The position numbers and the translations under genes are program-made. A DNA stretch of 64,000 bases. It comes from Bog-159 sp050011755 (lineage in GTDB: Bacteria; Acidobacteriota; Terriglobia; Bryobacterales; Bryobacteraceae). The notes under the pieces are model-generated. The model did not search any database and was not told the DNA's origin. It saw only the letters and a list, made by a program, of their open reading frames with translations. Where the stretch lies: positions 134,705 to 198,704 of the forward strand of contig JBEKIM010000001.1 of assembly GCA_050011755.1 (NCBI GenBank), written 5' to 3'. The first letter of the stretch is position 1. Each line of letters opens with the position of its first letter. Shown here piece after piece: positions 9,638-19,782 of this stretch.

Positions 9638-10327
9638 ATGAGCCAGTTACGAGACCGCCTGACAAACGCCGTGAAGGCGGCCGCTGCCCGCCGGGGAATT
9701 CTCCTCGCGCGATATGCCGGCACGCACCGCCGCGAGCGGCTGACCACGGTGCGGCGTGTGGAAGAAGAGCGGACCCTGCTGCTGAGTCATGGCGAGGCAT
9801 GCCAGCTCCTGGCTTGTCTCGAGACTACCGCTAGAATAGCGGGCGATGTCGCGGAGTTGGGCGTGGCCTATGGGGCGTCCGCAAAACTGCTCTCAATGCA
9901 CCTGCCGCCAGACAAACAACTGCACCTGTTCGATACTTTTAAGGGACTGCCCGACGTCACCGCCGCTGACGGTGCGCGCTTCCGCGCCGGAGAATTCGAA
10001 TCGAACCTCGACGATGTGCGCCGCTACGTCGGAACGGAGCGCGTGCACTACCATCCCGGTCTGTTTCCGGCCACGGCTGATGCCGTGCGCGGTCATCTCT
10101 TCTCGTTCGTACATCTGGATGCCGACCTCTACGAGAGCACCCTGGCGGCATTCGATTTTTTCTACCCGCGTCTCTCGCCGGGCGGCATCATGCTGTGTCA
10201 CGACTATCCATCGGCAGCGGGAGTCGTGCGGGCGGTCGAAGAATTCTTTGGCGGCAAGCCGGACCCGGTGGTGGAGTTGACCGGGTACCAGGTCATGATC
10301 GTGAAATTGGAACGCGGGTCGATTTAG
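9638..10327 (+). CDS. TylF/MycF-family O-methyltransferase
   Basis: This 229-residue protein shows the TylF signature: a SAM site around GDVAELGVAYGASAKLL, then FDTFKGLPDV, the metal-binding HLDADLYESTLAAFDFFYP and GGIMLCHDY. Family members are metal-dependent methyltransferases that methylate sugar hydroxyls in macrolides and glycans. Here a surface polysaccharide sugar is the likely acceptor, by context. The ATG at 9638 is the first in frame and has a purine-rich stretch (GAGAGA) just upstream. It is divergent from the sulfotransferase gene and lies 84 nt before the O-antigen ligase gene, so it may start a plus-strand transcription unit. Confidence 0.85.
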   Translation: MSQLRDRLTNAVKAAAARRGILLARYAGTHRRERLTTVRRVEEERTLLLSHGEACQLLACLETTARIAGDVAELGVAYGASAKLLSMHLPPDKQLHLFDTFKGLPDVTAADGARFRAGEFESNLDDVRRYVGTERVHYHPGLFPATADAVRGHLFSFVHLDADLYESTLAAFDFFYPRLSPGGIMLCHDYPSAAGVVRAVEEFFGGKPDPVVELTGYQVMIVKLERGSI

Positions 10328-10411
10328 CACGCAGCCGGGGGCTCTCTGCGCAGGCCGATGATTGCCGGGATGTTACACTGAATCCACGAGGGATCGCAGC
10401 AAACCGGGCCC

Positions 10412-11854
10412 ATGACTCCACCCCATACCCAGACGTTGCGCGGAAGTAGCTTCGCCAGGCCGGCCGCGCCCGCCTGGCCGGCCTCTTCTGCGTCCGCGCC
10501 CCGCCCCGCATTCTATCTCACGATGATCTTTGTCTTTGTGGTGTATGCCCGGTTCCCGGAGATCATGGACATGGTCACCGGATCCGCGGTGCACTCGGTG
10601 CGGATCATCATGGTTCTCGCGCTCTTTTCGGCGCTCCTGTTCGGCGGCGCGATCCGGGCGATCTTCTCCAGGGTGGGTATTTGCCTGCTGTCGTTCACGC
10701 TCTGGCTGTGCATCTGCACGCCATTCAGCACGTGGCGCGGCGGCAGCGTCAGAATGCTCCGGGATTTTTGGGTGCTGGCCCTTTTCTCCTTCGTCATCAT
10801 CGCCTCCGCGGTGCAGGGGCTGGAGCAGTGCCGCAAGATCATGTACACTCTTGCGGCCGCCACCATTTTCATCGAGGGCTTCACTCTGATATTGGGCCGC
10901 ATACAGGGCGGGCGGCTGGCCCTGTTGGGGGGGACGCTGGGGAATGCCAACTATCTGGCGATGATGCTTCTGATGGGCGTGCCGTTTTGTCTGTTTGTCA
11001 TTCGCACCAGACATGGGGCCTCGTTCTTCAAGGTGGCTTGCGTTGTCATGATCCTCTTCGTTCCGGCGACCGTGGCTACCACCGGATCGCGCGGCGGACT
11101 GGTGACCCTGGCCGTCATGTTCCTGCTGTTCTTCTTGCCCTTGCCGGTCAGCCAGAAGCTGGTGGCGGCCATCGTCGCTCTGGTTCTTACGGTCTTTGCG
11201 CTGGCATGGTCCACCCGCAGCGCGTTGGATCGGTATCGCAGTTTCTTCCGCTCTTCCAGCCAGACGCGTTTGTCGGAATCGGAGCAATCCGCGATAGAAT
11301 CCATGGGACTGCGGAGAGAGCTGTTGCTTTCCAGTTTGCAATTGACCATGCGGCATCCGCTGCTGGGAGTCGGCCCCGGGATGTTCGCAGTCGCGAATGC
11401 CAACTTTGTCGAGGAGTCCCAGGGCCAGCCCAACTGGAACGCTTGGCATGAAACGCATAATACCTTTACCCAACTCTCCTGCGAAGACGGCCTGCCCGGA
11501 CTTTTTCTGTATTGCCTGACCCTGCTGTTCTGTTTCAAAATCGCGATCTCGGTCGAGAAACGCGCACGTCAGTACCCTGCTTTGGCCACCCTAAAGCACA
11601 TGGGGTTCGCGTTGCGGCTCGCGCTGATTGCGTTCACGGGGACCTCCATCTTCGCCAGCAATGCGTATGCGTATTACTTTCCAATGCTCGCCGGTTTGTG
11701 CGTAGCGGTGGACCGGGCCAGCGCGGAGTTATTCGCCGCACAAACGCTGGCCGGATCGAATCCGGCGCCGCCAGCCCAGATTCCGCCGCGGTTCCGGCCG
11801 CAAAGGCTAACCGCCGGGCAGGGCGCGGCGTGGAGAAGACCGTCACCCGGATAA
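10412..11854 (+). CDS. O-antigen ligase / polymerase-like membrane protein (Wzy_C family)
   Basis: The 480-residue protein is largely hydrophobic, with about ten to twelve membrane spans. It carries Wzy_C/WaaL-type features: an N-A-N-Y motif (GNANYLAMMLLMG), GSRGG before a long span, and the large periplasmic loop with VGPGMF and WHETHNTFTQLSCEDG, which has the conserved His and Glu of ligases. Such proteins join or polymerise undecaprenyl-linked glycans at the periplasmic face. Ligase and polymerase cannot be distinguished by sequence alone. The next gene starts 1 nt after its stop, so the two are probably translationally coupled. Confidence 0.83.
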   Translation: MTPPHTQTLRGSSFARPAAPAWPASSASAPRPAFYLTMIFVFVVYARFPEIMDMVTGSAVHSVRIIMVLALFSALLFGGAIRAIFSRVGICLLSFTLWLCICTPFSTWRGGSVRMLRDFWVLALFSFVIIASAVQGLEQCRKIMYTLAAATIFIEGFTLILGRIQGGRLALLGGTLGNANYLAMMLLMGVPFCLFVIRTRHGASFFKVACVVMILFVPATVATTGSRGGLVTLAVMFLLFFLPLPVSQKLVAAIVALVLTVFALAWSTRSALDRYRSFFRSSSQTRLSESEQSAIESMGLRRELLLSSLQLTMRHPLLGVGPGMFAVANANFVEESQGQPNWNAWHETHNTFTQLSCEDGLPGLFLYCLTLLFCFKIAISVEKRARQYPALATLKHMGFALRLALIAFTGTSIFASNAYAYYFPMLAGLCVAVDRASAELFAAQTLAGSNPAPPAQIPPRFRPQRLTAGQGAAWRRPSPG

Positions 11855-11855
11855 C

Positions 11856-14800
11856 ATGCCGCCACGATCCGCGGTCACGGCGCGATTCGCCCTCCTGATC
11901 GCTACCGCGGGACTGTGCCGCGGAGCGATCGGCGATTTGCGCGTCATCGGCACAACGGCCACGCAGGCGGTTATCGGCTATGCGGCGCCCGATCAAAACC
12001 CTTGCACCATTCAAGTCAGCGAGAGCAACTCGCTCTCGCCCCTGGTGCCGGATATGGATCCCGCTGTTTTCGCCGGTTCCAATCTGGATAGCCGGCCGGG
12101 AAATCTCGGAAGTGGGCTAAACCGCATGGCCGTCATCGGGAAGCGTTCCTCCGAGTTGGCCACCGCCGGACCATTCGCCGGGTTACGGCATTTCTCCAGG
12201 GCCCTCCAGGCATACACCGCTCATTTTGGACGTGTCCAATGCGGTTCGGACTCGGCCACATTTACTTTCACGACCACCAACATCCCGGTGGGCAACACCT
12301 ACGGAGATCCTTGGCTGCAGGATGCCACACACCCCGGAGATCAGCCCTGGCCGGAGTCCGTCGGCGGCCTTAGCCCCGAATCTTTTGTCGATCCGTTGAC
12401 CGGCATCCTGCTGCAACGCGTCGGTTTGCGCGGCCTGAACTGGGGCTATTGGTCCAACATGCCCTTCGGGACCGCCTATAATCAGGGCCGGTTGCCCTGC
12501 GATTCCGCGGGGCCATGGACCGATCCATGCAGCGTGCTGGCCGACGACGGTGCCTCGGCCTCGGTAGCCAACAGTACCGCCTGGCTGGTGATCCGCGCCC
12601 CCATGACCAATGGCAATGCCTGGAATGCCGGCTACGGAGGCGCCGACTATGGACAAAGCTGGACCATGGATCAACTGGCGGTCACATTCAAGGGGTATGT
12701 GAACTCGGCCGTACCGGCCAACCGGCAGATCGACGTATGTCTTTCCCTTAATGGGGGAGCTTCCTGCGCCAGCCAGATCCAGACCATAACGCTTAGCCAG
12801 GCCAGCGGCGGGCCCCAGACCGTAGGGCAAGCCGATACCACGCGCTTCGGGATCATTCCATGGCTGCTCGATACCAATCCGCGGTTTAATGTTCAGGAGT
12901 CTTCTCCGCATTCGGGCCGGGCCAATGTTTCCGTGCCCGCCGGCCGCGGCGGAAACCGCCCTGAAGAAACCGCGGATTCCGGCGCGCCTCACCCCCCCGC
13001 TGGAGTCGTGGCTTGGGCCGGCGGCCAGCTATTCAGCTTGTATTGGATCGACGGCGGTAAAGGACGCATCCGCCTGTCCACCCAAAACGACGCTTGTGTC
13101 ACGCCGCCGGCGGCCACCACTTCCCAGGAGTTCGTCATTTCGTCTTTCCTGGATGGTGGACATATCGCCGTCGCGGAGACGCCGCCGGCCGGAGCCAACC
13201 TCTACTGGTGTGCCAATAACTTCGCGGTGATGGCCCGGCGGCACCAGGCGCCGACCGATAGCTCGACCGCCTACGTGCAATACGCGAGCATGGCCGCCGT
13301 GGAGAGCACTTCGCCAAGTTATCCCGATAACGGCGCCGGGACGGCCTGCTTCAATAAGCTGGTTAACGGCGGCTTTTTCTGTCTCTATGGCGGTTTGTAT
13401 TGGATCGATCCAGTAACCGCGGAGACTGCCTACTACGGCTACATGGTCGCCCCGAGCAATGGCGTTGCCAACCCCTGGGGTACCGTCGGGATCATTCCCG
13501 CCGGCGAAGCGGCGGTGATCGATCAGACGGCGGGCGATTTTACGTTCTACAGTATCGGGATGGATCCGTCCGGAGGCGGCCCCCTGGTCATTCGGGGCGT
13601 GTTCACCCCGCCCTCCATCGCGCCGCCGGTCAAGCCTTACGGCAACGGCTCGCAGATCGGGAGCGCCGGCGTCAAGACCGCGGCGGCCTATTCCCTGAGT
13701 TTCAATAATGGCCTTACCTTTACGAACATGACGCCCCAGGTGAGCGCGTCTCAGAGCGTCGTCAATCAGATGGCTGGCCTTGACCCAACCTTCAATGCGG
13801 CGCAGCTCAAAAGCGGCCCGAACGGATGGAATTGCAGCCCGGCGGCCATGTCTGCCGGCGTTTTCTACTTCACCTGCCTTTCGGTGGGTGGGGACAGTCC
13901 GGGTTGGGTATTTGCATTCTCGCCTGGAGACGGAAATCCAGCCCACGCCGGAACCCCCGGCGGGCCGCGCATCATAGGCGCAGTCAATACCTTCGATACG
14001 CCGCCCGGTCCGGTGGGTCCCGCGCAGACCGCTGCCACGGGGCGCAATCTGCATGCGGTTTCGGAAACCGGCGAAACCGGCTGGGTACAGCTTCAGATGA
14101 ATCTGTTCCCTTCGATCAATACATCGGGAATCTCGAGTATCCCGGCCGCCGGTGCGGCGTGCTCCAGTCTCGGTATCGGCGGGGGTGGGCAATGTATCGA
14201 AATCGATATCAACAGCTACACGGCCGCCGGGGTGACCGGATACGAACCTTATCTGGCGGGTCCGTACCGTGTGTTCCAGTTTACCGGGGCGCCCGGTGAG
14301 CTGCGCACCACCCAACTGGGAGACACTGCTTGTGTGGCGGCTGGTAGTGTTCCGAATTGCACGTGGTTTACCCGTGCAAACGAATTGATGACGCTGGTCG
14401 AAAAAAACGCCGGTGGCCATTGGATATTCCGGCGCAATAGTTATGGCGCCCAGTTGGCCATTCCAAACGGCCCGGTGACGCTGTGGTGGATCAGCGGTCA
14501 ATCGAGCATCCCTCCCGGCGGCACCACCGCGAACAGTTCCCTGGCGGCTTATTGGAATGCGTTATCCGGATGCGGCGGCGCTCCAGATCCACACGGTAAC
14601 TGCCTCATCCAGGACACCAACAATACCAGCGGACACGGCGAATGGCGCGATGGCGGCGAGGCTGTAGCCACCAATGTACCCGCATGGGCCCAGCCGGTTT
14701 CCGGCTGGCCGACCGACTACCAGACCGCCGTGGGCGGGGTGCCCGAAATCCTGGGCCTGCCCTTTGCCAACGTGACGCCGGACCAGGCTAGCGCCGTGAA

Positions 14801-15878
14801 CTATACCAGCGCCAATCCGCCTTTCGCCGGGGTCTTCGGCGTTCCCTGGGGCTTCGATGCGGGCTCCCATCCTAACGCTGCCGGCGCCAATGCTTCAGCC
14901 TATGAATCCATCCGCGCGTTCGATAACACTCCGGTGCAAGGCGGGGCGTTCGACCCGGTGTTCGCGATGGTGGCAGGACAGCTTTTCGTGGCTACACCCG
15001 GCCTCGTGTCCAGCCCGGACGACATCTTTGGATCTGGGGGCGCCGCATCCATCAACCGTAAGCTGATGGCCACTGGCGCAAGCTGCGGATCCCATCCGTT
15101 GATCGACCTGAGCGGCCCGGGTTCCGCCATCGCGGCGGACGCGTCCGGTTCATACACGTATTGCGTTGCGCGGGTCAAGGGTGAGTGCGTCTCCAACAGT
15201 ACCGTGGGTCAGGTCTATGTAAACTGTCCGGGAGTGGCTTGGAGCCGCTGCACCGGCAGTGGGATTCACGGGGGCACTCCATTGGGCGTGGGCAACGATA
15301 TCTGCGTGGCGAATATCGGTGCGGCCGCGAATACGGTGCGCCAGTTCACGCTGGATCACACCGACTTTGCCGGAGCCTTTACGCGCAATCTGGTGAGTGC
15401 CACCTCCCGGTTACGCATGGTCGGGGGTTTTGAAAATAACCGGCTGCTGCCGGATAATTCCTGGCTGCTGTTCCGCGCCGAATGGCTGAACTACAACCGG
15501 GAAGAAATGTGGATGGCCAAGATGGTGCCCTATCCCACTTCGGACTCCATCGACCGGGGAACCTTCGTACCCATGGTGCTCAATTTGCAGCCACCCGCGG
15601 GCGCCGGCGTCGACAATGCCGTTGTCGAATTCGGCTATACCGAGTATTCCGGAAACTGCACCAGCCGCCGCGACCCATGCCTGGCAAACTCCGCTATGAT
15701 AGGCGCGCCGCCCTTCCAGTTCGCCGGCGAAAACCCGCATGGAATGCCCTGTTCCACCGGATGCACGATTGCCATTCCGGCGATTTCGCAACGCGTACTT
15801 TACTATCAGGTGCAATACCGGGATAAATCCAATCACACATTGTCCGCCAGTCCTTACCAGGCCGTTGTGGTGCCATAG
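11856..15878 (+). CDS. Very large secreted protein of unknown function
   Basis: The product has 1340 residues with an N-terminal signal peptide (FALLIATAGLCRGAIGDL). I do not recognise a known domain. The sequence is rich in Gly, Ser, Thr, Asn, Pro and aromatic residues. It contains many scattered cysteines in pairs that suggest disulfides, for example around nt 12754-12770, 14200 and 15650-15765, where CTSRRDPC and CSTGC are visible. It looks like a beta-rich extracellular protein. It begins 1 nt after the O-antigen ligase stop codon, so expression is likely coupled. It resembles the 634-residue protein at 30395 in composition and style, though no clear alignment was made. Codon usage and GC match the neighbours. 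Confidence 0.7.
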   Translation: MPPRSAVTARFALLIATAGLCRGAIGDLRVIGTTATQAVIGYAAPDQNPCTIQVSESNSLSPLVPDMDPAVFAGSNLDSRPGNLGSGLNRMAVIGKRSSELATAGPFAGLRHFSRALQAYTAHFGRVQCGSDSATFTFTTTNIPVGNTYGDPWLQDATHPGDQPWPESVGGLSPESFVDPLTGILLQRVGLRGLNWGYWSNMPFGTAYNQGRLPCDSAGPWTDPCSVLADDGASASVANSTAWLVIRAPMTNGNAWNAGYGGADYGQSWTMDQLAVTFKGYVNSAVPANRQIDVCLSLNGGASCASQIQTITLSQASGGPQTVGQADTTRFGIIPWLLDTNPRFNVQESSPHSGRANVSVPAGRGGNRPEETADSGAPHPPAGVVAWAGGQLFSLYWIDGGKGRIRLSTQNDACVTPPAATTSQEFVISSFLDGGHIAVAETPPAGANLYWCANNFAVMARRHQAPTDSSTAYVQYASMAAVESTSPSYPDNGAGTACFNKLVNGGFFCLYGGLYWIDPVTAETAYYGYMVAPSNGVANPWGTVGIIPAGEAAVIDQTAGDFTFYSIGMDPSGGGPLVIRGVFTPPSIAPPVKPYGNGSQIGSAGVKTAAAYSLSFNNGLTFTNMTPQVSASQSVVNQMAGLDPTFNAAQLKSGPNGWNCSPAAMSAGVFYFTCLSVGGDSPGWVFAFSPGDGNPAHAGTPGGPRIIGAVNTFDTPPGPVGPAQTAATGRNLHAVSETGETGWVQLQMNLFPSINTSGISSIPAAGAACSSLGIGGGGQCIEIDINSYTAAGVTGYEPYLAGPYRVFQFTGAPGELRTTQLGDTACVAAGSVPNCTWFTRANELMTLVEKNAGGHWIFRRNSYGAQLAIPNGPVTLWWISGQSSIPPGGTTANSSLAAYWNALSGCGGAPDPHGNCLIQDTNNTSGHGEWRDGGEAVATNVPAWAQPVSGWPTDYQTAVGGVPEILGLPFANVTPDQASAVNYTSANPPFAGVFGVPWGFDAGSHPNAAGANASAYESIRAFDNTPVQGGAFDPVFAMVAGQLFVATPGLVSSPDDIFGSGGAASINRKLMATGASCGSHPLIDLSGPGSAIAADASGSYTYCVARVKGECVSNSTVGQVYVNCPGVAWSRCTGSGIHGGTPLGVGNDICVANIGAAANTVRQFTLDHTDFAGAFTRNLVSATSRLRMVGGFENNRLLPDNSWLLFRAEWLNYNREEMWMAKMVPYPTSDSIDRGTFVPMVLNLQPPAGAGVDNAVVEFGYTEYSGNCTSRRDPCLANSAMIGAPPFQFAGENPHGMPCSTGCTIAIPAISQRVLYYQVQYRDKSNHTLSASPYQAVVVP

Positions 15879-15910
15879 CCGGCGCGATCCCCCATGTCAT
15901 ACTAGAGGAC

Positions 15911-17209
15911 GTGAACGCGTCCACTGCTGGAACCCGGGTTGCAGTGCTCGGGCTGGGATATGTTGGGTCAGTCACGGCGGCCTGCTTAGCGCATCTGGGT
16001 CACTCAGTCATCGGTGTTGACCGGGATGCGCACAAAGTCAAGAGCATCGAGTGCGGCAAGGCGCCTTTCTACGAACCGGGCCTCGCGGAGCTGATCGAGG
16101 AAGGCCGTGGTAACGGCCGCCTTACAGCCACGACTCTGTTGGAACCAGCCATCGAGCAGGCCGACATCGCTCTAATCTGCGTCGGTACACCTTCCGAGCG
16201 CAACGGCAACTTGGGGCTGGATCAGCTCCGGCGCGTCTGTAGCCAGATCGCCACCGCCTGCCAAGGCCAGCGCCGCCGCTTAATCGTGGCGGTGCGCAGC
16301 ACGGTGTTTCCCGGCACTTGTGAGGAGTTGACCGCCGCCTGTCTGGGCGGTTCCGATCGGTTTGCGGTGGTGTCGAACCCGGAATTCCTCCGCGAAGGCA
16401 ACGCCGTGAGCGATTTTCTGGAGCCTTCGCTATTGGTCGTGGGCGGTCTGGACCGCGGCGCCGTCGAAACCGTGGCGGCGTTGTACCGGTCGCTTGCCGT
16501 GGAAGCCTGCCTGGTCTCGCTGCGAACGGCGGAGATGATCAAGTACGCCTGCAATACCTTCCATGCCCTGAAAGTCGCCTTCGCCAACGAAATGGGCGCG
16601 CTCAGCGGTGCATTGGGTATCCCCGGAGCCGAAGTCATGGATACTCTGTGCCGCGATACCAAGCTGAATATTTCGCCCGCCTATCTCAAGCCAGGCTTCG
16701 CGTTTGGCGGATCGTGCCTGCCGAAGGACCTGCGCGCGCTCGTCTATCGTGCCGGACGCCTGGATTTGAAGGTGCCGTTGCTCGACACAGTCCTGCCCAG
16801 TAATGACCAGCACTTGCGCCGCGCGATTCAGAAGGTGATGGATCTGCCCGCCGCCCGAATCGGAGTTTTTGGCTTGGCATTCAAGGAAAACACGGACGAC
16901 TTGCGCGAGAGCCCCGTAGTGGTCTTGTTGGAACACTTGATCGGCAAGGGCCGCCAGGTTCGCGTCTTCGATCCGCATATCCGGCTGGAGGAGATTTACG
17001 GCAGTAACCAGCGATTCGTGCTGGCCGCCATTCCGCATATCGCCAATTTGCTCGAATCGAGACTGGAGAACATGCTGGAATGGGCGGACCAGATCGTCGT
17101 TACACAAAGGCCCACGCCGGCCGCCGCCGCGGTTCTTGAGTGTAGCGGCCTTCCCGTGTTGGACATCGCCGGGGTGGGGCAGGCGTCTAAGCCCGCCGTA
17201 ACAGCATAG
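15911..17209 (+). CDS. GDP-mannose 6-dehydrogenase / UDP-glucose dehydrogenase family
   Basis: This 432-residue protein of the UDPG/MGDP dehydrogenase family oxidises a nucleotide hexose to the uronic acid using 2 NAD+. The NAD-binding site is GLGYVG near residue 12. The KAPFYEPGLAELI segment and the catalytic-cysteine motif GGSCLPKD (Cys269) match the GDP-mannose dehydrogenase (AlgD) branch better than typical Ugd, as does the preceding KLNISPAYLKPGFAF. The C-terminal substrate domain contains FGLAFKENTDDLRESP. The GTG at 15911 directly precedes the Rossmann fold. It would supply a mannuronate- or glucuronate-type precursor for the glycan. Its last 23 nt overlap the end of the flippase gene on the other strand. 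Confidence 0.87.
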   Translation: MNASTAGTRVAVLGLGYVGSVTAACLAHLGHSVIGVDRDAHKVKSIECGKAPFYEPGLAELIEEGRGNGRLTATTLLEPAIEQADIALICVGTPSERNGNLGLDQLRRVCSQIATACQGQRRRLIVAVRSTVFPGTCEELTAACLGGSDRFAVVSNPEFLREGNAVSDFLEPSLLVVGGLDRGAVETVAALYRSLAVEACLVSLRTAEMIKYACNTFHALKVAFANEMGALSGALGIPGAEVMDTLCRDTKLNISPAYLKPGFAFGGSCLPKDLRALVYRAGRLDLKVPLLDTVLPSNDQHLRRAIQKVMDLPAARIGVFGLAFKENTDDLRESPVVVLLEHLIGKGRQVRVFDPHIRLEEIYGSNQRFVLAAIPHIANLLESRLENMLEWADQIVVTQRPTPAAAAVLECSGLPVLDIAGVGQASKPAVTA

Positions 17210-18701
17210 CCACCTTCCGCTCGACCAGCTCTTTTTCTTCCGCCGTCGGAACTCCGGTCAACAACACTGCGCCAAGATAAACCAGTGAAAACACGATGCC
17301 GCAGGCGAGCAAAATCACTAACGGCTTGTCGCCTCTCAGCAAATAACGGAGGCCTTCCGCGACCAGTCCCGCCGCGGCCGCCGCAACAGCCAGTTTCCCG
17401 ACATCCTTAAGCAACCCCAAGTCCCTCCGCCCGACGCCCAGGATCCGTCCGAACCGGATCGCCATCACGGTCCGTTCGATCACGCCCACCAGCACGACGG
17501 TCGAAATCGCTCCCACCAGCCCGAAACGGGTAGTTCCAAACCAGAGTCCCGCCGTCAACAGGACGCATAAAGCAACCCGTAGCCGGATCAGAAAAAAGCG
17601 CTGCTCCACATAGGCGCGAAACAGCGGGTCCTGTAGCATGACGGCCAGCAGCAATAGCGTCAGATTGATCGTGAATACCGGAACGCTTGCCAGGTAGCGC
17701 CGCGTGAAGAGAAAACCGATAAACTCGTGCGCCACCACGAGCAGCAGCGCGTACACCGGGAAGTACACGGCCGCCAGCTTCCGCATCGCGCGCGCCATCA
17801 ACTGGATAATCTCCCGCCGGTCGTCTTGTTGCTGCAAGGCGCTGACGCGCGGAATCACGACGGCATTGGTGGCCTCCTGCAGCATGGTCATCAGGGGCAA
17901 CTGCACGGTCCCCACTCCATAGATGGCGTAAGCCACGGCGCCCAACCGGTTGGAAACGAAATAACTGTGCAGATCGGTCTGCACGGTATACAGTATGCCC
18001 GCCAGTCCCAGCGGTACGGCGTAGGACAACTGGCTGCGCATGAGCCCCCAGTCCAGATGCCGCCAGAAGCCGCCAAAACGCGACTGCAAGTACCACCACA
18101 GAACTCCCGTTTGCAGGATCCCTTGCACTACCGCCGCCCAGATCAGGGCCTTCACCGATCCGAACGCCAGCACCGCTCCCACATAGATCGCCGTGCGCGT
18201 GAGTTGCACGCTCATAATCAACCCGCTCGCCAATTTCATTTCACCGTGGGCGATAGGGATGATCTCGAGCGCCTGTGAGACGATCCAGAGCAGGATCACG
18301 ACGCCGATAAGCTGCGCGTAACCGGTCAGCCCGGGCTGATGGAAAATGAGATCCAATAGCGCCGGCCAAAACAAAAATGCCCCGCAGGCCACGCTTCCGA
18401 CGACTGTGCTGTATATCAGAATATTCAGCACCATCTCCCGCTGCCGGTGCGGTTCGCGCGGCAGAAAATAATAGGCGCTCATGGCGAAGCCCAGCGGCAT
18501 CACGGTGACCGACGTTCCGATGATCAGAAAGAGTTGTTTGTATACGCCGAACTGCGCCTGGTCTAGCCGGCGGACGAGCAGCATCGGCAGCGCCACGTTA
18601 AACGCAAACGCTACCGTCTTGGCGAACATCAGCCAGGACACGTGCACTGTAAGAGACACGTTTTTTGGGGCGGCTGGCTGCGTCTGAGCGGCGTTGTTCA
18701 C
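17187..18701 (-). CDS. Oligosaccharide flippase, Wzx/MATE-MVF superfamily
   Basis: The product has 504 residues with roughly 12-14 hydrophobic segments across its length, in the polysaccharide-biosynthesis (Polysacc_synt) pattern. The N-terminus enters TM1 through KTVAFAFNVALPMLLVRRLDQAQFGVYKQ, the usual RxLxxxxFGxY region after helix 1 of Wzx proteins. Its inferred role is to flip polyprenyl-diphosphate-linked oligosaccharides across the inner membrane, matching the ligase-like protein at 10412. It overlaps the upstream GT2 gene by 4 nt (ATGA), indicating a two-gene operon. The start at 18701 (ATG) follows from this coupling. Confidence 0.85.
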   Translation of the reverse strand: MNNAAQTQPAAPKNVSLTVHVSWLMFAKTVAFAFNVALPMLLVRRLDQAQFGVYKQLFLIIGTSVTVMPLGFAMSAYYFLPREPHRQREMVLNILIYSTVVGSVACGAFLFWPALLDLIFHQPGLTGYAQLIGVVILLWIVSQALEIIPIAHGEMKLASGLIMSVQLTRTAIYVGAVLAFGSVKALIWAAVVQGILQTGVLWWYLQSRFGGFWRHLDWGLMRSQLSYAVPLGLAGILYTVQTDLHSYFVSNRLGAVAYAIYGVGTVQLPLMTMLQEATNAVVIPRVSALQQQDDRREIIQLMARAMRKLAAVYFPVYALLLVVAHEFIGFLFTRRYLASVPVFTINLTLLLLAVMLQDPLFRAYVEQRFFLIRLRVALCVLLTAGLWFGTTRFGLVGAISTVVLVGVIERTVMAIRFGRILGVGRRDLGLLKDVGKLAVAAAAAGLVAEGLRYLLRGDKPLVILLACGIVFSLVYLGAVLLTGVPTAEEKELVERKVAMLLRRA

Positions 18702-19684
18702 GATTGTGTCTTCAGCTTGGAGATATGCCGGCCGCGCCAGGAGTAAAGCGCTTGTAGGAGCCGCGGCGCCACGCGTAACATCATCAGTACGGTAGAAAGT
18801 TTCAGCGATCTGTGCTGCGCGTTCGCCCGCGTCAGATGGCTGAAGGCCGCTTCGGCGTCTCCCGCCAGGAAAGCGTTCCTGCCTTTCTCCAGTTCCAGGC
18901 TGCCGCGCTCGATGGCCTGCTGCCGTTCGACCGCTTTACGTTGTGCCGCGGTCAACCCAGGATCGCGCGCCGCCTTCGCCAGCACCGCCAGAAACCCTTC
19001 CAGCATGGAGACCTGGTTGGAAGAGAGACTCCCGGCATGGCGGCGATAGCTCCCCAGGACGCGGCGCTGATAAGCGATCCGTCCGCCCTGCCTCGCAATG
19101 CGCAGCCACATGTCGATGTCCTCCGTCCCGCGAAATGCGGGGTCGAATAGTCCGGCGCGCAATAGGCTCTCGCGGCGGCATAGGCTGACACAGATGTGTA
19201 CCGTGCACTGGCGTGCGACCAGTCGCTCGAAAGTGACTTCGCCCGCCGAGGGGCAGAATTCCATGACCGTTCGCCCCGCCTCCGGTACATCGCCGAAAAT
19301 ACGTGCGTCTGCATACACCACATCGATCGACTTGTCGGCTTCGAGCACGGCCAGTTGCGCGCCCAGGTGCTCGGGGTCCCATATGTCGTCGGAGTCGAGC
19401 AGGGCGACGTACCGGCCACGGGCCGTCCGGATGCCGGTGTTGCGGGCTCCGGCCGGGCCCTGGTTCTCCTGGCGCAGGTAAATGATACGCTCACGATAGG
19501 AACCCAGCGCCCTCTCCAGGTCCTCGCTGTCCGGCGAGCCGTCGTTCACCACGATAATTTCATAGTCTTTGAAGGTCTGTGCCAGCACCGAGTCTAAGGT
19601 GGCCGCGATGGAATCCGCGGCCCGATAAGCGGGAATAACTACGCTGACCAAGGGAGCCTCTCCTGCCGTTTCGGTGTCCCGCAC
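18698..19684 (-). CDS. Family 2 glycosyltransferase (soluble GT-A)
   Basis: The protein has about 328 residues from the GTG at 19684. It carries VSVVIPAYRAADSI, the nucleotide-binding VVNDGSPD, QGPAGARNTGI and the metal-binding LLDSDDIWDP. EDIDMWLRIA is the usual acidic and catalytic region of GT2 enzymes. A helical C-terminal tail of ~90 residues includes a TPR-like segment. The longer frame to ATG 19762 adds a basic N-terminus unlike GT2 proteins, so the GTG is preferred. It transfers a sugar to a growing glycan at the cytoplasmic face; the donor is unknown. It is coupled to the flippase downstream by an ATGA overlap. Confidence 0.87.
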   Translation of the reverse strand: MRDTETAGEAPLVSVVIPAYRAADSIAATLDSVLAQTFKDYEIIVVNDGSPDSEDLERALGSYRERIIYLRQENQGPAGARNTGIRTARGRYVALLDSDDIWDPEHLGAQLAVLEADKSIDVVYADARIFGDVPEAGRTVMEFCPSAGEVTFERLVARQCTVHICVSLCRRESLLRAGLFDPAFRGTEDIDMWLRIARQGGRIAYQRRVLGSYRRHAGSLSSNQVSMLEGFLAVLAKAARDPGLTAAQRKAVERQQAIERGSLELEKGRNAFLAGDAEAAFSHLTRANAQHRSLKLSTVLMMLRVAPRLLQALYSWRGRHISKLKTQS

Positions 19685-19782
19685 GACTTGCAGAATAACA
19701 CAGCTTCGCAAACGCTTCGGCCTGTAGCCGCGTGCGATAATGGCATTCTCTGAAAAGACCAATCGTCATTGCTGCCGCCATT

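Noticed and set aside
13029..14501. 490-codon minus-strand ORF inside the large secreted protein
   Set aside because: Antisense shadow with composition typical of reversed GC-rich codons and no domain.
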